Below are positions 25,901-32,872 of a stretch of 64,000 nt of DNA, piece after piece. The notes beneath the pieces are model-generated. The model saw only the letters and a list, made by a program, of their open reading frames with translations. It was not told where the DNA came from and ran no database searches. This DNA comes from an uncultured Kiritimatiellota bacterium. GTDB lineage: Bacteria > Verrucomicrobiota > Kiritimatiellia > RFP12 > DVOR01. Each line of letters opens with the position of its first letter. The stretch's first letter is position 1. The stretch lies in contig CALXOF010000002.1 in NCBI GenBank assembly GCA_944389945.1, positions 124,001 through 188,000 on the forward strand. Direction: 5' to 3'. Both the position numbers and the translations under genes were made by a program.

Positions 25901-27632
25901 ACAGTATTGTGGAATTATCGATGAGATAACGAAGGAACCCTTCACGGAACTTCAAGAAAAGAGTCGCCGATTAAGCAAAGCGTATAGGGAAGTCACAACA
26001 CAGTATGCGGAAGAATCAGCCTGGTATCACCTCCTCTGCAGGACGGAAGGAGATCTAGACATGCAACAAGCCTTGCAGGGATGGAGGCTAACCATTGCAA
26101 GGATTGGCAGAGGGTATGGCAGAAATGTTCCAGAATATCGTGCAGCAGCCCGTAGATTGATGGTAAAGTGCCAAGAGGCAGTTCCAGCCTGGATTATGCC
26201 AATCGGTAAGGCTATGGAGAGCCTAAATCCCCAAAAGAACCGATTTGACATCGTCATCATTGACGAAGCCAGCCAAGCGGATATTTCTGCTTTGGCAATC
26301 TTGTACATGGGAAAGAAGGTTATCATTGTGGGGGATGACAAACAGGTCAGCCCTGCGGCGGTCGGATTCCAAGTGGAGGAAATCGCACGATTGAGAAGTG
26401 CATATATCGATGGAAAAATCCCGAACTCGCATTTGTACGATGCGAAAGCTTCTATTTATGACATTGCGGCAACGACATTCCGGCCACTGATGCTCCGGGA
26501 ACATTTCCGCTGTGTCCCGGAAATTATCTCGTTTTCCAACTATTTTATTTACGACAATAAAATCAAACCCTTACGAGATGAGCATGGATGCGCGCTCTTG
26601 CCGGCAGTCGTGAACTATCGTGTAGAGGATGGGAAACGCGAAAACAACAAGACAAATCCCAAGGAGGCAAGAACTATTGTCGCATTGTTGAAAGCTTGTA
26701 TCGAACAACCGGAATATGAAGGAAAGACCTTTGGCATCATCTCTTTGTTGGGTGACCATCAAGTCCGTCAACTGCAAGAAGAGGTGGATAAGTATATCGA
26801 TATCGGAGAATGCCAAGCCCGCAGAATCCTTTGTGGGAACGCTTCCAACTTCCAGGGAGACGAACGCGATGTCATCTTCTTGAGTATGGTGGATTCTCCG
26901 AAGGGAAATGGTCCACTCCCCCGGTGGGACACTCCGGAATTCCATAAGCGCTATAACGTAGCGACAAGCCGGGCGAAAGATCAACTCTGGGTCGTAGATT
27001 CCCTGGACCCTGCGACCGATTTGCAACCCAACGACATTCGCAAAAAGCTTATTACTTTCTCTTTAGATCCCGAAGGTGTCGCAGGAACATACAGAGAAAT
27101 TGAGAGAAAGTCCGAATCGCCATTTGAAACGGCGGTCGCCACTTATCTTGTCAGCAAGGGATATCACATCGTCCAACAATGGGCTGTCGGCGCTTATCGT
27201 TTGGATATGGTCGTGATCTATGAAAACAGAGGAATCGCCATCGAATGCGATGGAGACCGTTACCATTCCGGCGAAGAAAAAACGCGAAAAGACATGGAGC
27301 GCCAGACGCTTTTGGAACGCATTGGTTGGCGCTTCATCCGTATCCGAGGCAGCGAATATTACAACGACCCAGAGGCGACCATGGAAAGGGTCATCGAAAT
27401 GTTGGCCAAGGAAAAAATCCTTCCGGAAGAAGGCACCTGCACGGTTGAAGAGGCTAAACCTCGTGAAACAGAGTTGTTGCGTCGAGTCAAACTACGCGCA
27501 CACGAGATTCTGAAAGAAATGCAACCCGCCACCACAGACAATCAAGATGCGCTCGCCTTTGCGTTGGGTAATAGGCAGGACGATACAGTCCAAGAAGGAC
27601 TTAACCTAGCGATGCCCAATGAAGAACAGTAA
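22914..27632 (+). CDS. Giant superfamily 1 helicase with C-terminal Vsr/DUF559-like nuclease
   Basis: A 1572-residue soluble protein. Residues 1-400 are a novel acidic N-terminal region. A UPF1/DNA2-like SF1 helicase follows: Walker [12 protein letters not shown] (about 416-426), a long insertion of about 680 residues with coiled-coil-like helices, then motif II IIDEASQAD (about 1115-1123), GDDKQVSP, REHFRC, GNASNFQGDERDVIFLS and the arginine-finger motif RYNVATSRAKD. Residues about 1400-1520 are a PD-(D/E)XK nuclease of the Vsr/MTES_1575 type: YRLDMVV then IECDGDRYH (E1444, D1446). The architecture is that of single-gene phage-defence helicase-nucleases (inference). The gene is clearly AT-richer than its neighbours and stands alone, which suggests transfer. 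An ATG at 22899 is an alternative start. Confidence 0.88.
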   Translation: MSDVGETDSFGVEGNSLKDKVLSLFRFIEKLNQLKCPVVLNINDYDWSRRISTFPNDFENISVYCPDYQDEADEGPRVLLSVHKPLFEPCPEPDPCFAAWLEDGWKNYRISAETKPSLPLPCDLEQQELFEDGLDLGEDTNEEESKKEEVFEDNPERVNAYNAWKEERAIWAQRQRVIESTRDLFSTLYRICVDLERSPETLELVVADGFIRSRKNSKIDHPILTRRVSIRHDVRTNTIYVEDVDVETVFYSDVFQAMKQVDLATIKPFISQLREDDYHPLDGKRLSDFLNDIANKLTSRSLYSSQGEPENWQDNNDVLLYRSPCYILRKRIDGTAKAIEQILEQVADEGEIPAPIKDIVEGGLRESPEDLREESIAERLAAIGGESVDILLAKEANKEQLAIARQIENHNAVLVQGPPGTGKTHTIANLMGHFLAQGKTVLVTSQTPKALSVLKEKIPGGLQSLCVSLLDDSNKDMGKSIDGINEHISKTTSLEIKGEMEALKQERKHVLDELASVRQRIFMILNREYQGVVFNGEGVSPREAIAFIKANESKLSYLPGSVQLRVPLPLNDTELEELYRSNGEISPQDEEEFKCDLPNPADLLSPTAFAQKCELLQTTEEQLKAISERHQWQVANSLSERTISIKGEDWEISLAYPSSTAVQRLQFCLPHAQVEEPWGPSCIVDGQKGGQHKQLWEQLTRLIKETFAYAESFVADRFDKNVKILNSSQEYLSAIKALQEHFRQGKSVGKLTLLFNKQLGVALDGATIDGQKPKTVKDCELIINVISLNSKRLLCARFWDKLIAKNGGLLFFELDKDEPERIAEKYIHLIQKNLNWSGKEYEILKGYMEAVGLPCGRLFRCDPLDSETVATAKILAALKDELPDLCNLLEKINTLTDIRIDLRERQQQLQSGKHVHSTVCQLLLNALENRKPQSYSTNYEILSCTYNKLSLAAKRKEYLRRLEKIAPQWAEAIHKRQGIHGASHAPKDIYDAWRWKQYCGIIDEITKEPFTELQEKSRRLSKAYREVTTQYAEESAWYHLLCRTEGDLDMQQALQGWRLTIARIGRGYGRNVPEYRAAARRLMVKCQEAVPAWIMPIGKAMESLNPQKNRFDIVIIDEASQADISALAILYMGKKVIIVGDDKQVSPAAVGFQVEEIARLRSAYIDGKIPNSHLYDAKASIYDIAATTFRPLMLREHFRCVPEIISFSNYFIYDNKIKPLRDEHGCALLPAVVNYRVEDGKRENNKTNPKEARTIVALLKACIEQPEYEGKTFGIISLLGDHQVRQLQEEVDKYIDIGECQARRILCGNASNFQGDERDVIFLSMVDSPKGNGPLPRWDTPEFHKRYNVATSRAKDQLWVVDSLDPATDLQPNDIRKKLITFSLDPEGVAGTYREIERKSESPFETAVATYLVSKGYHIVQQWAVGAYRLDMVVIYENRGIAIECDGDRYHSGEEKTRKDMERQTLLERIGWRFIRIRGSEYYNDPEATMERVIEMLAKEKILPEEGTCTVEEAKPRETELLRRVKLRAHEILKEMQPATTDNQDALAFALGNRQDDTVQEGLNLAMPNEEQ

Positions 27633-27759
27633 TGTGGCCGTGGAAGGGCTCTCCCTACGGGCCTATACGCTACGTTCTCTGAGATGCGTAGTGCCCCTTA
27701 TGCCTTCGTAAAAACTTCCCTAGAACTATCGCCAAAACGAATGACAGACAAAAAAAGCA

Positions 27760-27788
27760 TTGCTACGACGAAGGGAAAGTGGTATCAT
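27760..27788 (+). promoter_or_regulatory. Promoter of the small basic protein gene
   Basis: TTGCTA (27760-27765), 17-bp spacer, TATCAT (27783-27788) preceded by TGG. 27633-27759 holds no gene. Confidence 0.6.
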
Positions 27789-27809
27789 ATTGGCACTTTT
27801 GTTTTATGC

Positions 27810-27825
27810 GGGGTTCAGAAACCCC
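27810..27825 (+). promoter_or_regulatory. Leader hairpin of the small basic protein mRNA
   Basis: GGGGTT CAGA AACCCC forms a perfect 6-bp stem with a tetraloop in the predicted 5' leader, 15 nt before the strong ribosome site TAAGGAGG. It could stabilise the message or regulate it. Confidence 0.45.
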
Positions 27826-27850
27826 TGACACAACGTTAAGGAGGTTCGTC

Positions 27851-28006
27851 ATGAGCCAGCACAGAAGTCTCAAAGGGTCGGGCAAGATCACTGCCAAGCG
27901 CAACGTGCTCAAGCGTTTCGAGCGCATCAACCTGCTCATCAAGCGTGGGCAGTGGAAGGAAGGCGACCGCGGCCAGGGTCTTCGCAAGACCATGCCCGAG
28001 GCCTAA
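27851..28006 (+). CDS. Small basic protein of the PVC group
   Basis: A 51-residue protein rich in Lys and Arg beginning MSQHRSLKGSGKITAKRNVL, followed by KRFERINLL. It resembles the small basic protein family described for Verrucomicrobia, Chlamydiae and Lentisphaerae (I recall a TIGRFAM model, TIGR04137), thought to be rRNA- or ribosome-associated, but its function is not established. A strong Shine-Dalgarno (AAGGAGG), a good promoter and a strong terminator suggest high expression. It is the best lineage marker in the window. Confidence 0.85.
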   Translation: MSQHRSLKGSGKITAKRNVLKRFERINLLIKRGQWKEGDRGQGLRKTMPEA

Positions 28007-28026
28007 ACCGCCCACCCTACAATCAA

Positions 28027-28060
28027 AAAAGGCGTCGCGTCCCACACGCGGCGCCTTTTT
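28027..28060. terminator. Bidirectional intrinsic terminator
   Basis: GGCGTCGCGT and ACGCGGCGCC form a 10-bp stem with one mismatch, preceded by six As and followed by five Ts. It serves both the small basic protein gene and the convergent LysR gene. Confidence 0.85.
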
Positions 28061-28079
28061 GTTTCTTTCGTGCCGCCCC

Positions 28080-28949
28080 TTACTGAGCGCGAAGGATATC
28101 CAGGAAGGCTCGAGCGAGACGGGAGAGCGGACGATGGCGTTCCCAGACCAAGGCGACCTCGGCCGTGAAGGCGGGGAAAAGCGGACGAAAGGTGAGCGGA
28201 CTCTCTGACGATGTATTGGCCAGTCCGTCCAAGACAAGCGCACACCCAAGGCCTTCCTCGACCATGAGTGCGGCATTATAAATAAGGTTATAGGTGCCCA
28301 CGATGTCCAAGGCATCGCTGGGGTGGCCCAACCACGCGACGAAATCGCTGTCCACGCGGACTTGGCGGGAAAGAAAGAGTGGCAGGGCAAGGAGATCGTC
28401 CGGGGCGATGACGGTCTTCGCGGCAAGGGGATGGTCTTTGCGGAGCAAAAGACCCCAACGGTCGGGTTCTGGGAGACGCAAAAAATCATAGCGCGTCAGC
28501 TCAAAGGGGGCGATGAGCAACCCGAAGTCGTCCAAGCCATGCTCCAACCGTGCGGCAACATCCTGTGCATTGCCGCTGTGGAGGGAGAAGCGGACGGCGG
28601 GATGTTGCGCACGCAGGCGTTGCGCGGCACGGGCGATCTGACGCATGGCCGGGGTCTCTCCGGCTCCGATGGCCAAGGTCCCGGCCAAGGCCTCACCTGC
28701 GGAGAGTTCAGTGCGCGCCCGCTCGGCCAAGGCGAGAATCTCCTCGGCCCGGGTACGCAGCAAATGGCCCTCCGGCGTGAGGGTCAGATGTCTGGCGCCG
28801 CGCTCGAAGAGCACGCATCCGAGTTCCTCCTCCAACTCCCGAAGCTGTTTGGAGAGCGCCGGCTGAGAGAGGAAGAGACGCTCGGCGGCGCGCGTAAGGG
28901 TTCCCTCCCGAGCGACCATAAGAAAGTTACGGAGCACGCGAAGTTCCAT
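28080..28949 (-). CDS. LysR-family transcriptional regulator
   Basis: A 289-residue regulator with the N-terminal winged helix MELRVLRNFLMVAREGTLTRAAERLFLSQPALSKQLRELE-type sequence (1-40) and a periplasmic-binding-like effector domain. AAAAGGAA lies 7 nt before the ATG; an upstream in-frame ATG would remove the canonical start of the helix-turn-helix. It is divergent from the acetyltransferase/hydrolase pair and very likely controls them through the palindrome at 28967-28982. The effector is unknown. Confidence 0.92.
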   Translation of the reverse strand: MELRVLRNFLMVAREGTLTRAAERLFLSQPALSKQLRELEEELGCVLFERGARHLTLTPEGHLLRTRAEEILALAERARTELSAGEALAGTLAIGAGETPAMRQIARAAQRLRAQHPAVRFSLHSGNAQDVAARLEHGLDDFGLLIAPFELTRYDFLRLPEPDRWGLLLRKDHPLAAKTVIAPDDLLALPLFLSRQVRVDSDFVAWLGHPSDALDIVGTYNLIYNAALMVEEGLGCALVLDGLANTSSESPLTFRPLFPAFTAEVALVWERHRPLSRLARAFLDILRAQ

Positions 28950-28966
28950 AAAGGCATTCCTTTTGG

Positions 28967-28982
28967 TTATGGGAACCCATAA
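28967..28982. promoter_or_regulatory. Candidate LysR operator
   Basis: TTATGGG AA CCCATAA is a perfect inverted repeat with 7-bp arms in the divergent intergenic region, of the size and symmetry of LysR recognition sites (T-N11-A type). Confidence 0.55.
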
Positions 28983-29028
28983 TAACAAACTTCTTTTCAT
29001 TCCGCAGGGAATGCGTTACAGTAGGGGC

Positions 29029-29643
29029 ATGAAAAGCAAGGTGAGCAAAGACGAACTGACGGCCTTCTTGGCCGCGATGAATTCCGGCGCCCGAATGACC
29101 GCGGGTTCGCCGGTCCATGAGACCATGCACAAGCTGAGCGCCGAGGCGCAACGCATCACGGCCAAAATCAACGGCAAGCTCCGCACACCCGAGAAACTGC
29201 GCCGGCTGATGGCCGAGCTCACGGGACGTGACATCCCGGAGGACTTCCGCCTCTTCCCGCCCTTCTACACCGACTGCGGTAAGAACCTGCACATCGGCAA
29301 AGGCGTCTTCTTCAACGCCGGCTGCCACTTCCAAGACCAAGGCGGCATCTGGGTGGGCGATGGCACGCTCATCGGCCACGCCGTCATCGTCTGCACGCTC
29401 AACCACGGGTTCGAGGAAGAACGCCGCGGCGACCTCATCCCCTCTCCCGTACGGATTGGCGCGCGCGTCTGGATCGGTTCTGGCGCCCGCATTCTCCCCG
29501 GCGTGACCATCGGCGATGGCGCCATCGTCGCCGCCGGTGCCGTTGTCACGCGCGACGTCGCCCCCCGCACCATCGTGGCCGGCGTCCCTGCCCGTCCAAT
29601 CAAAACCCTTGACGAAGCCCTCACGAAAGGAGAAACCCCATGA
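29029..29643 (+). CDS. Sugar O-acetyltransferase (LacA/Maa/NodL type)
   Basis: A 204-residue protein with an N-terminal helical Maa domain followed by a left-handed beta-helix. Hexapeptide turns are visible (for example IGHAVIVCTLNHG with the catalytic His, IGARVWIGSGARILPGVTIG, and AGAVVTRDV). It transfers acetyl from acetyl-CoA to sugars. The ATG at 29029 lies 6 nt after TACAGT, a possible -10, so the mRNA may be leaderless. The next gene overlaps the stop by 4 nt (ATGA). Confidence 0.88.
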   Translation: MKSKVSKDELTAFLAAMNSGARMTAGSPVHETMHKLSAEAQRITAKINGKLRTPEKLRRLMAELTGRDIPEDFRLFPPFYTDCGKNLHIGKGVFFNAGCHFQDQGGIWVGDGTLIGHAVIVCTLNHGFEEERRGDLIPSPVRIGARVWIGSGARILPGVTIGDGAIVAAGAVVTRDVAPRTIVAGVPARPIKTLDEALTKGETP

Positions 29644-30680
29644 AAAAGCCCCTCCTGCTTCTAGCCGCGGCAGCCCTCGCCGGCGCAACCCTCGCCCAGC
29701 CACCCACCCTGCCGCCCATTCCCGCCGGCGCAGACAACTTCTATGCCAGTGACCGCGTCACCACGCAGGCCGTCTCCTTCCCCAGCCAGTTCGGCCTCAA
29801 GGTCGCGGCAAACCTCCACCTGCCCAAGGATGCCGCCCCCGGCGCGCGCCTGCCCGCAATCATCGTCGGCCACCCCATGGGCGCCGTGAAGGAACAGGCC
29901 GCCAACCTCTACGCCGTCAAACTCGCCGAACGCGGCTACGCCACCCTCGCCATCGACCTCCTCTGCTGGGGCGCCAGCGAAGGCCCGCGCAACCTCGTCT
30001 CCCCCGACCTCTACGCCGAGAGCTTCTCCGCCGCCGTCGATTGGCTCACCACCCAGCCCTTCGCCGACCCCGAACGCATCGGCGCCATCGGCATCTGCGG
30101 CAGCGGCAGCTTCGCCTTGGCCGCCGCCAAAATCGACCCGCGCATCAAAGCCGTCGCCACCGCCAGCATGTATGACATGGGCACGGCCGCCCGCCACGGA
30201 CTCAAGGCCGCCCCCATGGACCTCGCGACGCGTCAGGCCCTCTGCGCCCAAGCCGCCGCCCAGCGCACCGCCGAGGCCGCCGGCGCCAAGACCAAACACA
30301 TCGGCGGCACCGTCCTGACCCTCGAAGAGGCCACCGACCCCATCTCCCTGGAGTTCTACGGCTGGTACCGCACGCCCCGCGGCGAATTCACACCCCCCGG
30401 CGCCCCGCGCGAGGCCACCACCAAGCCCACCCTCGCCAGCAACGTCCGCTTCATGAACTTCTATCCCTTCGAGGACCTCGACCTCATCAGTCCCCGCCCC
30501 GTCCTCTTCATCACCGGCTCCGAGGCCCACTCCCGCGAGTTCAGCGAAGACGCCTACCGCCGCGCCTCCGAACCCAAGCGCCTCCTCATCATCCCCGGCG
30601 CCAACCACGTCGACCTCTACGACCGCACCGACCTCATCCCCTTCGACGACCTCGACGCCTTCTTCAAGGCCGCCCTCTGA
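29640..30680 (+). CDS. Exported alpha/beta hydrolase (YcjY-like)
   Basis: A 346-residue protein with a signal peptide (1-19, ending LAGATLAQ). The alpha/beta hydrolase core shows GHPMGA (oxyanion region), the nucleophile-elbow region IGICGSGSF (about 154-162), which has GxCxxG rather than a plain GxSxG, an acidic strand end RPVLFITGSEA and the C-terminal catalytic His in PGANHVDLYD. YcjY/dienelactone-like hydrolases are predicted; substrate unknown. Translationally coupled to the acetyltransferase, so the pair may handle acetylated sugars or antibiotics (inference). Confidence 0.82.
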   Translation: MKKPLLLLAAAALAGATLAQPPTLPPIPAGADNFYASDRVTTQAVSFPSQFGLKVAANLHLPKDAAPGARLPAIIVGHPMGAVKEQAANLYAVKLAERGYATLAIDLLCWGASEGPRNLVSPDLYAESFSAAVDWLTTQPFADPERIGAIGICGSGSFALAAAKIDPRIKAVATASMYDMGTAARHGLKAAPMDLATRQALCAQAAAQRTAEAAGAKTKHIGGTVLTLEEATDPISLEFYGWYRTPRGEFTPPGAPREATTKPTLASNVRFMNFYPFEDLDLISPRPVLFITGSEAHSREFSEDAYRRASEPKRLLIIPGANHVDLYDRTDLIPFDDLDAFFKAAL

Positions 30681-30703
30681 CCTTCCCCCACAGGTGTGAA
30701 CAA

Positions 30704-30735
30704 AGCCCCCGGCCATCCGGCCGGGGCCCTTTTGT
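30704..30735 (+). terminator. Intrinsic terminator after the hydrolase
   Basis: GCCCCCGGCC and GGCCGGGGCCC form a strong stem with a 4-nt loop, followed by TTTTGT. Confidence 0.85.
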
Positions 30736-30826
30736 CTTCATTCACTGCTCAAAAGTATCATGCGTTTGATAAACTTTAATTTGTTTATTGGGCTATGAAG
30801 ACAGATTCTAAACTCGGCGAAGCATC

Positions 30827-31624
30827 ATGGAACTTGCAATCTTTTTATTTTTCGTGATTATCTTGGCCGGAGCTGTACTGAGCCTTATCTGCGTTGCAAA
30901 GCTCCCTATTCTTCTCTACCACGAATCCAACGGCGAACGATGCCTCCTTTCAGCATTAAGGAATCTTCCCGGGAACCCATACTTCTTCAGAAACCTCTAT
31001 CTTCCGACCGTCACTGGACGCACCACCGAAATAGATTTGGTGATGGTCCACGAAAGCGGGATTTATGTTTTTGAGTCCAAGGATTTCTCTGGTTGGATTT
31101 TCGGATCTCAATCTCATCAATATTGGACGCAAACACTGCCTGGTAAATGGCATGCGCACAAGACACGCTTTTTCAATCCGCTTCTCCAAAACGCCGCACA
31201 TATCCGCCATCTTCGTCGGATATTGAATATTGAAGGCCTTCCTTATTACTCTTATATCGTTTTCTCTAATCGTTGCGTCTTCAAAGATATTCATGTGGAA
31301 AGTGGGCACACGGTTCTCCACCTTGCAGATCTTCGACAATCTGTCATCAAACAGATAATGATGCCTGGGGCACACATTCCAAGCCCAACAATTGAATCTA
31401 TTTATCGTCAATTAGAATCTTTCACGAATGTACCTCCTATAGTGAAACAAGCGCATATCGAGCAATTACGGAAAGACGCGGCAAATAACCATGCGAACCT
31501 TTGCCCATGTTGCGGTGCACCATTGATACGCAGAATAGCAAAAAGAGGCCCCAATACAGGGTCCCCTTTCTGGGGATGTTCTCGTTATCCAGACTGTCGG
31601 TTCACCAAACCTTATGAACCATAA
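30827..31624 (+). CDS. NERD-domain protein with topoisomerase-type zinc ribbon
   Basis: A 265-residue protein: one N-terminal hydrophobic helix (3-26), a nuclease-related NERD domain (about 35-160) with TEIDLVMV and VFESKDFSGW, the D...ExK-like signature of the fold, and a C-terminal four-Cys ribbon CPCCG ... CSRYPDC as in topoisomerase I. This combination is known in scattered, often mobile, genes and suggests nucleic-acid processing at the membrane. Codon use is clearly AT-richer than in flanking genes, as in the helicase-nuclease, so it is probably acquired. Convergent with the aldo/keto reductase gene. Confidence 0.85.
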   Translation: MELAIFLFFVIILAGAVLSLICVAKLPILLYHESNGERCLLSALRNLPGNPYFFRNLYLPTVTGRTTEIDLVMVHESGIYVFESKDFSGWIFGSQSHQYWTQTLPGKWHAHKTRFFNPLLQNAAHIRHLRRILNIEGLPYYSYIVFSNRCVFKDIHVESGHTVLHLADLRQSVIKQIMMPGAHIPSPTIESIYRQLESFTNVPPIVKQAHIEQLRKDAANNHANLCPCCGAPLIRRIAKRGPNTGSPFWGCSRYPDCRFTKPYEP

Positions 31625-31671
31625 AAATCATCTATACCCTTTCACAGCTCGTACGTGACAGAGAATAACCT

Positions 31672-32505
31672 TTATTGTAGGGTGGTGAGGACGGGGTTGT
31701 TGAGGTAGTCGTAGATGCGGCGGACCTCGGCAGGGGAGCGCGGGTCAAACATCTGTGGACGAGCGAGGTCGAGGGTGGCGATTTGAGCCATCTCGGCCTC
31801 GGTGAGGGTAAAGGCTTGAACTGCGAAGTTTTCAACCATGCGATTGCGATGGGTGGACTTCGGCAAAACAGGGACGCCGCGCTGGAGATTCCACCGCAGG
31901 GCCACCTGCGCAACGCTCTTGCCATGGGCGGCGGCGATGGCGGCAAGGACAGGATTGGAGAAGAGACCGTTGAGTCCCTCGGCAAAGGGTGCCCACGCCT
32001 GCGGGCAGATGCCCAACTCCGACAGAAGCGCCAGCTCGTCGGCACGCTGATAGAAGGGATGCAACTCGAGTTGGTCGATGGCCGGACGAATCTCGACGTT
32101 CTGGCACAGATCCAAAATACGGTCGCTCTGGAAGTTACTCACGCCAATGGCGCGGAGGCGACCCTCGCGCACAAGCGCCTCGAGCGCACGCCACGCCCCG
32201 AAGACATCACCATAGGGCATATGAATGAGGTAGAGGTCGAGGTAATCCAAGCCCAACGCGTCAAGGGAACGCAAGCAAGCCTCGCGTGTCTTACGCTCCC
32301 CCATAGCGTCAACAAAGACCTTGGTCGTGACGAACAACTTCTCACGCGGGATGCCGGAACGACGGATGGCCGCACCCACGGCGGACTCATTCTTGTAAGA
32401 GGAAGCCGTGTCGATTAGGCGATAGCCCACGTCCGGCGCCATCTGAAAGACCCCGAAGCCAACCATCGGCATCTCCGCGTCGGTATTCAGTTTGATCGTC
32501 TGCAT
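31672..32505 (-). CDS. Aldo/keto reductase
   Basis: A cytoplasmic NADPH-dependent oxidoreductase of 277 residues with the full tetrad: D32 (LIDTA), Y37 (SSYKNE), K62 (TTKVF) and H95 (LIHMP), then GVSNF and the C-terminal RIYDYLNN. Between FGVFQM and GYRLIDTA there are only three residues; most members have about a dozen more here (the first barrel helix), so helix 1 seems deleted. AAGGAGG lies 4-5 nt before the ATG. Confidence 0.9.
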   Translation of the reverse strand: MQTIKLNTDAEMPMVGFGVFQMAPDVGYRLIDTASSYKNESAVGAAIRRSGIPREKLFVTTKVFVDAMGERKTREACLRSLDALGLDYLDLYLIHMPYGDVFGAWRALEALVREGRLRAIGVSNFQSDRILDLCQNVEIRPAIDQLELHPFYQRADELALLSELGICPQAWAPFAEGLNGLFSNPVLAAIAAAHGKSVAQVALRWNLQRGVPVLPKSTHRNRMVENFAVQAFTLTEAEMAQIATLDLARPQMFDPRSPAEVRRIYDYLNNPVLTTLQ

Positions 32506-32527
32506 GATACCTCCTTGAATAACCTTC

Positions 32528-32558
32528 AGTATACGTCATGGAGCGGCCTCCAAGTCAA
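32528..32558 (-). promoter_or_regulatory. Promoter of the aldo/keto reductase
   Basis: On the minus strand TTGACT (32553-32558), 19 bp, TATACT (32528-32533). The spacer is long, so this is tentative. Confidence 0.4.
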
Positions 32559-32630
32559 CCTCAAATCTTTTGGCCTCTGTCAAGTCGACGGGGGACCTCT
32601 CGATGAAGGCCCCTAAAGGGGTCTTTCTGG

Positions 32631-32712
32631 ACCCCTAAGGGTTTCGGGGTGAGACCCTATAGTGGTCCGAGGTCGACCCCTATAGTGGTCCAAGGTGAGA
32701 CCCTATAGTGGT
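32631..32712. repeat. TATA-palindrome array E (4 units)
   Basis: Units start at 32631 (ACCCCTAAGGGT), 32654 (ACCCTATAGTGGT), 32676 (ACCCCTATAGTGGT) and 32700 (ACCCTATAGTGGT), steps 23, 22, 24 bp. The left flank is GGGGTCTTTCTGGACCCC. It lies between the divergent reductase and tyrS genes; no gene is seen in 32559-32835. Confidence 0.92.
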
Positions 32713-32835
32713 CCGGGAAGGAGCCTGCAAGGGGACGGCGCCGAACCTTCCCCACACGATTCCCGGAGGCGGCCATCCTCTTCCTCGAGCCCTTCCGGCC
32801 GTATCCACGGATTGGCGCACGAAAGGCCTCACTTT

Positions 32836-32844
32836 TGCTATACT
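32836..32844 (+). promoter_or_regulatory. Extended -10 promoter of tyrS
   Basis: TGC TATACT within TTTTGCTATACT, identical to the extended -10 before the helicase-nuclease gene. No clear -35. The ATG is 28 nt downstream with AAGGA as ribosome site. Confidence 0.5.
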
Positions 32845-32872
32845 TCCCCTCGTTTTCCACAAGGATTGCACG

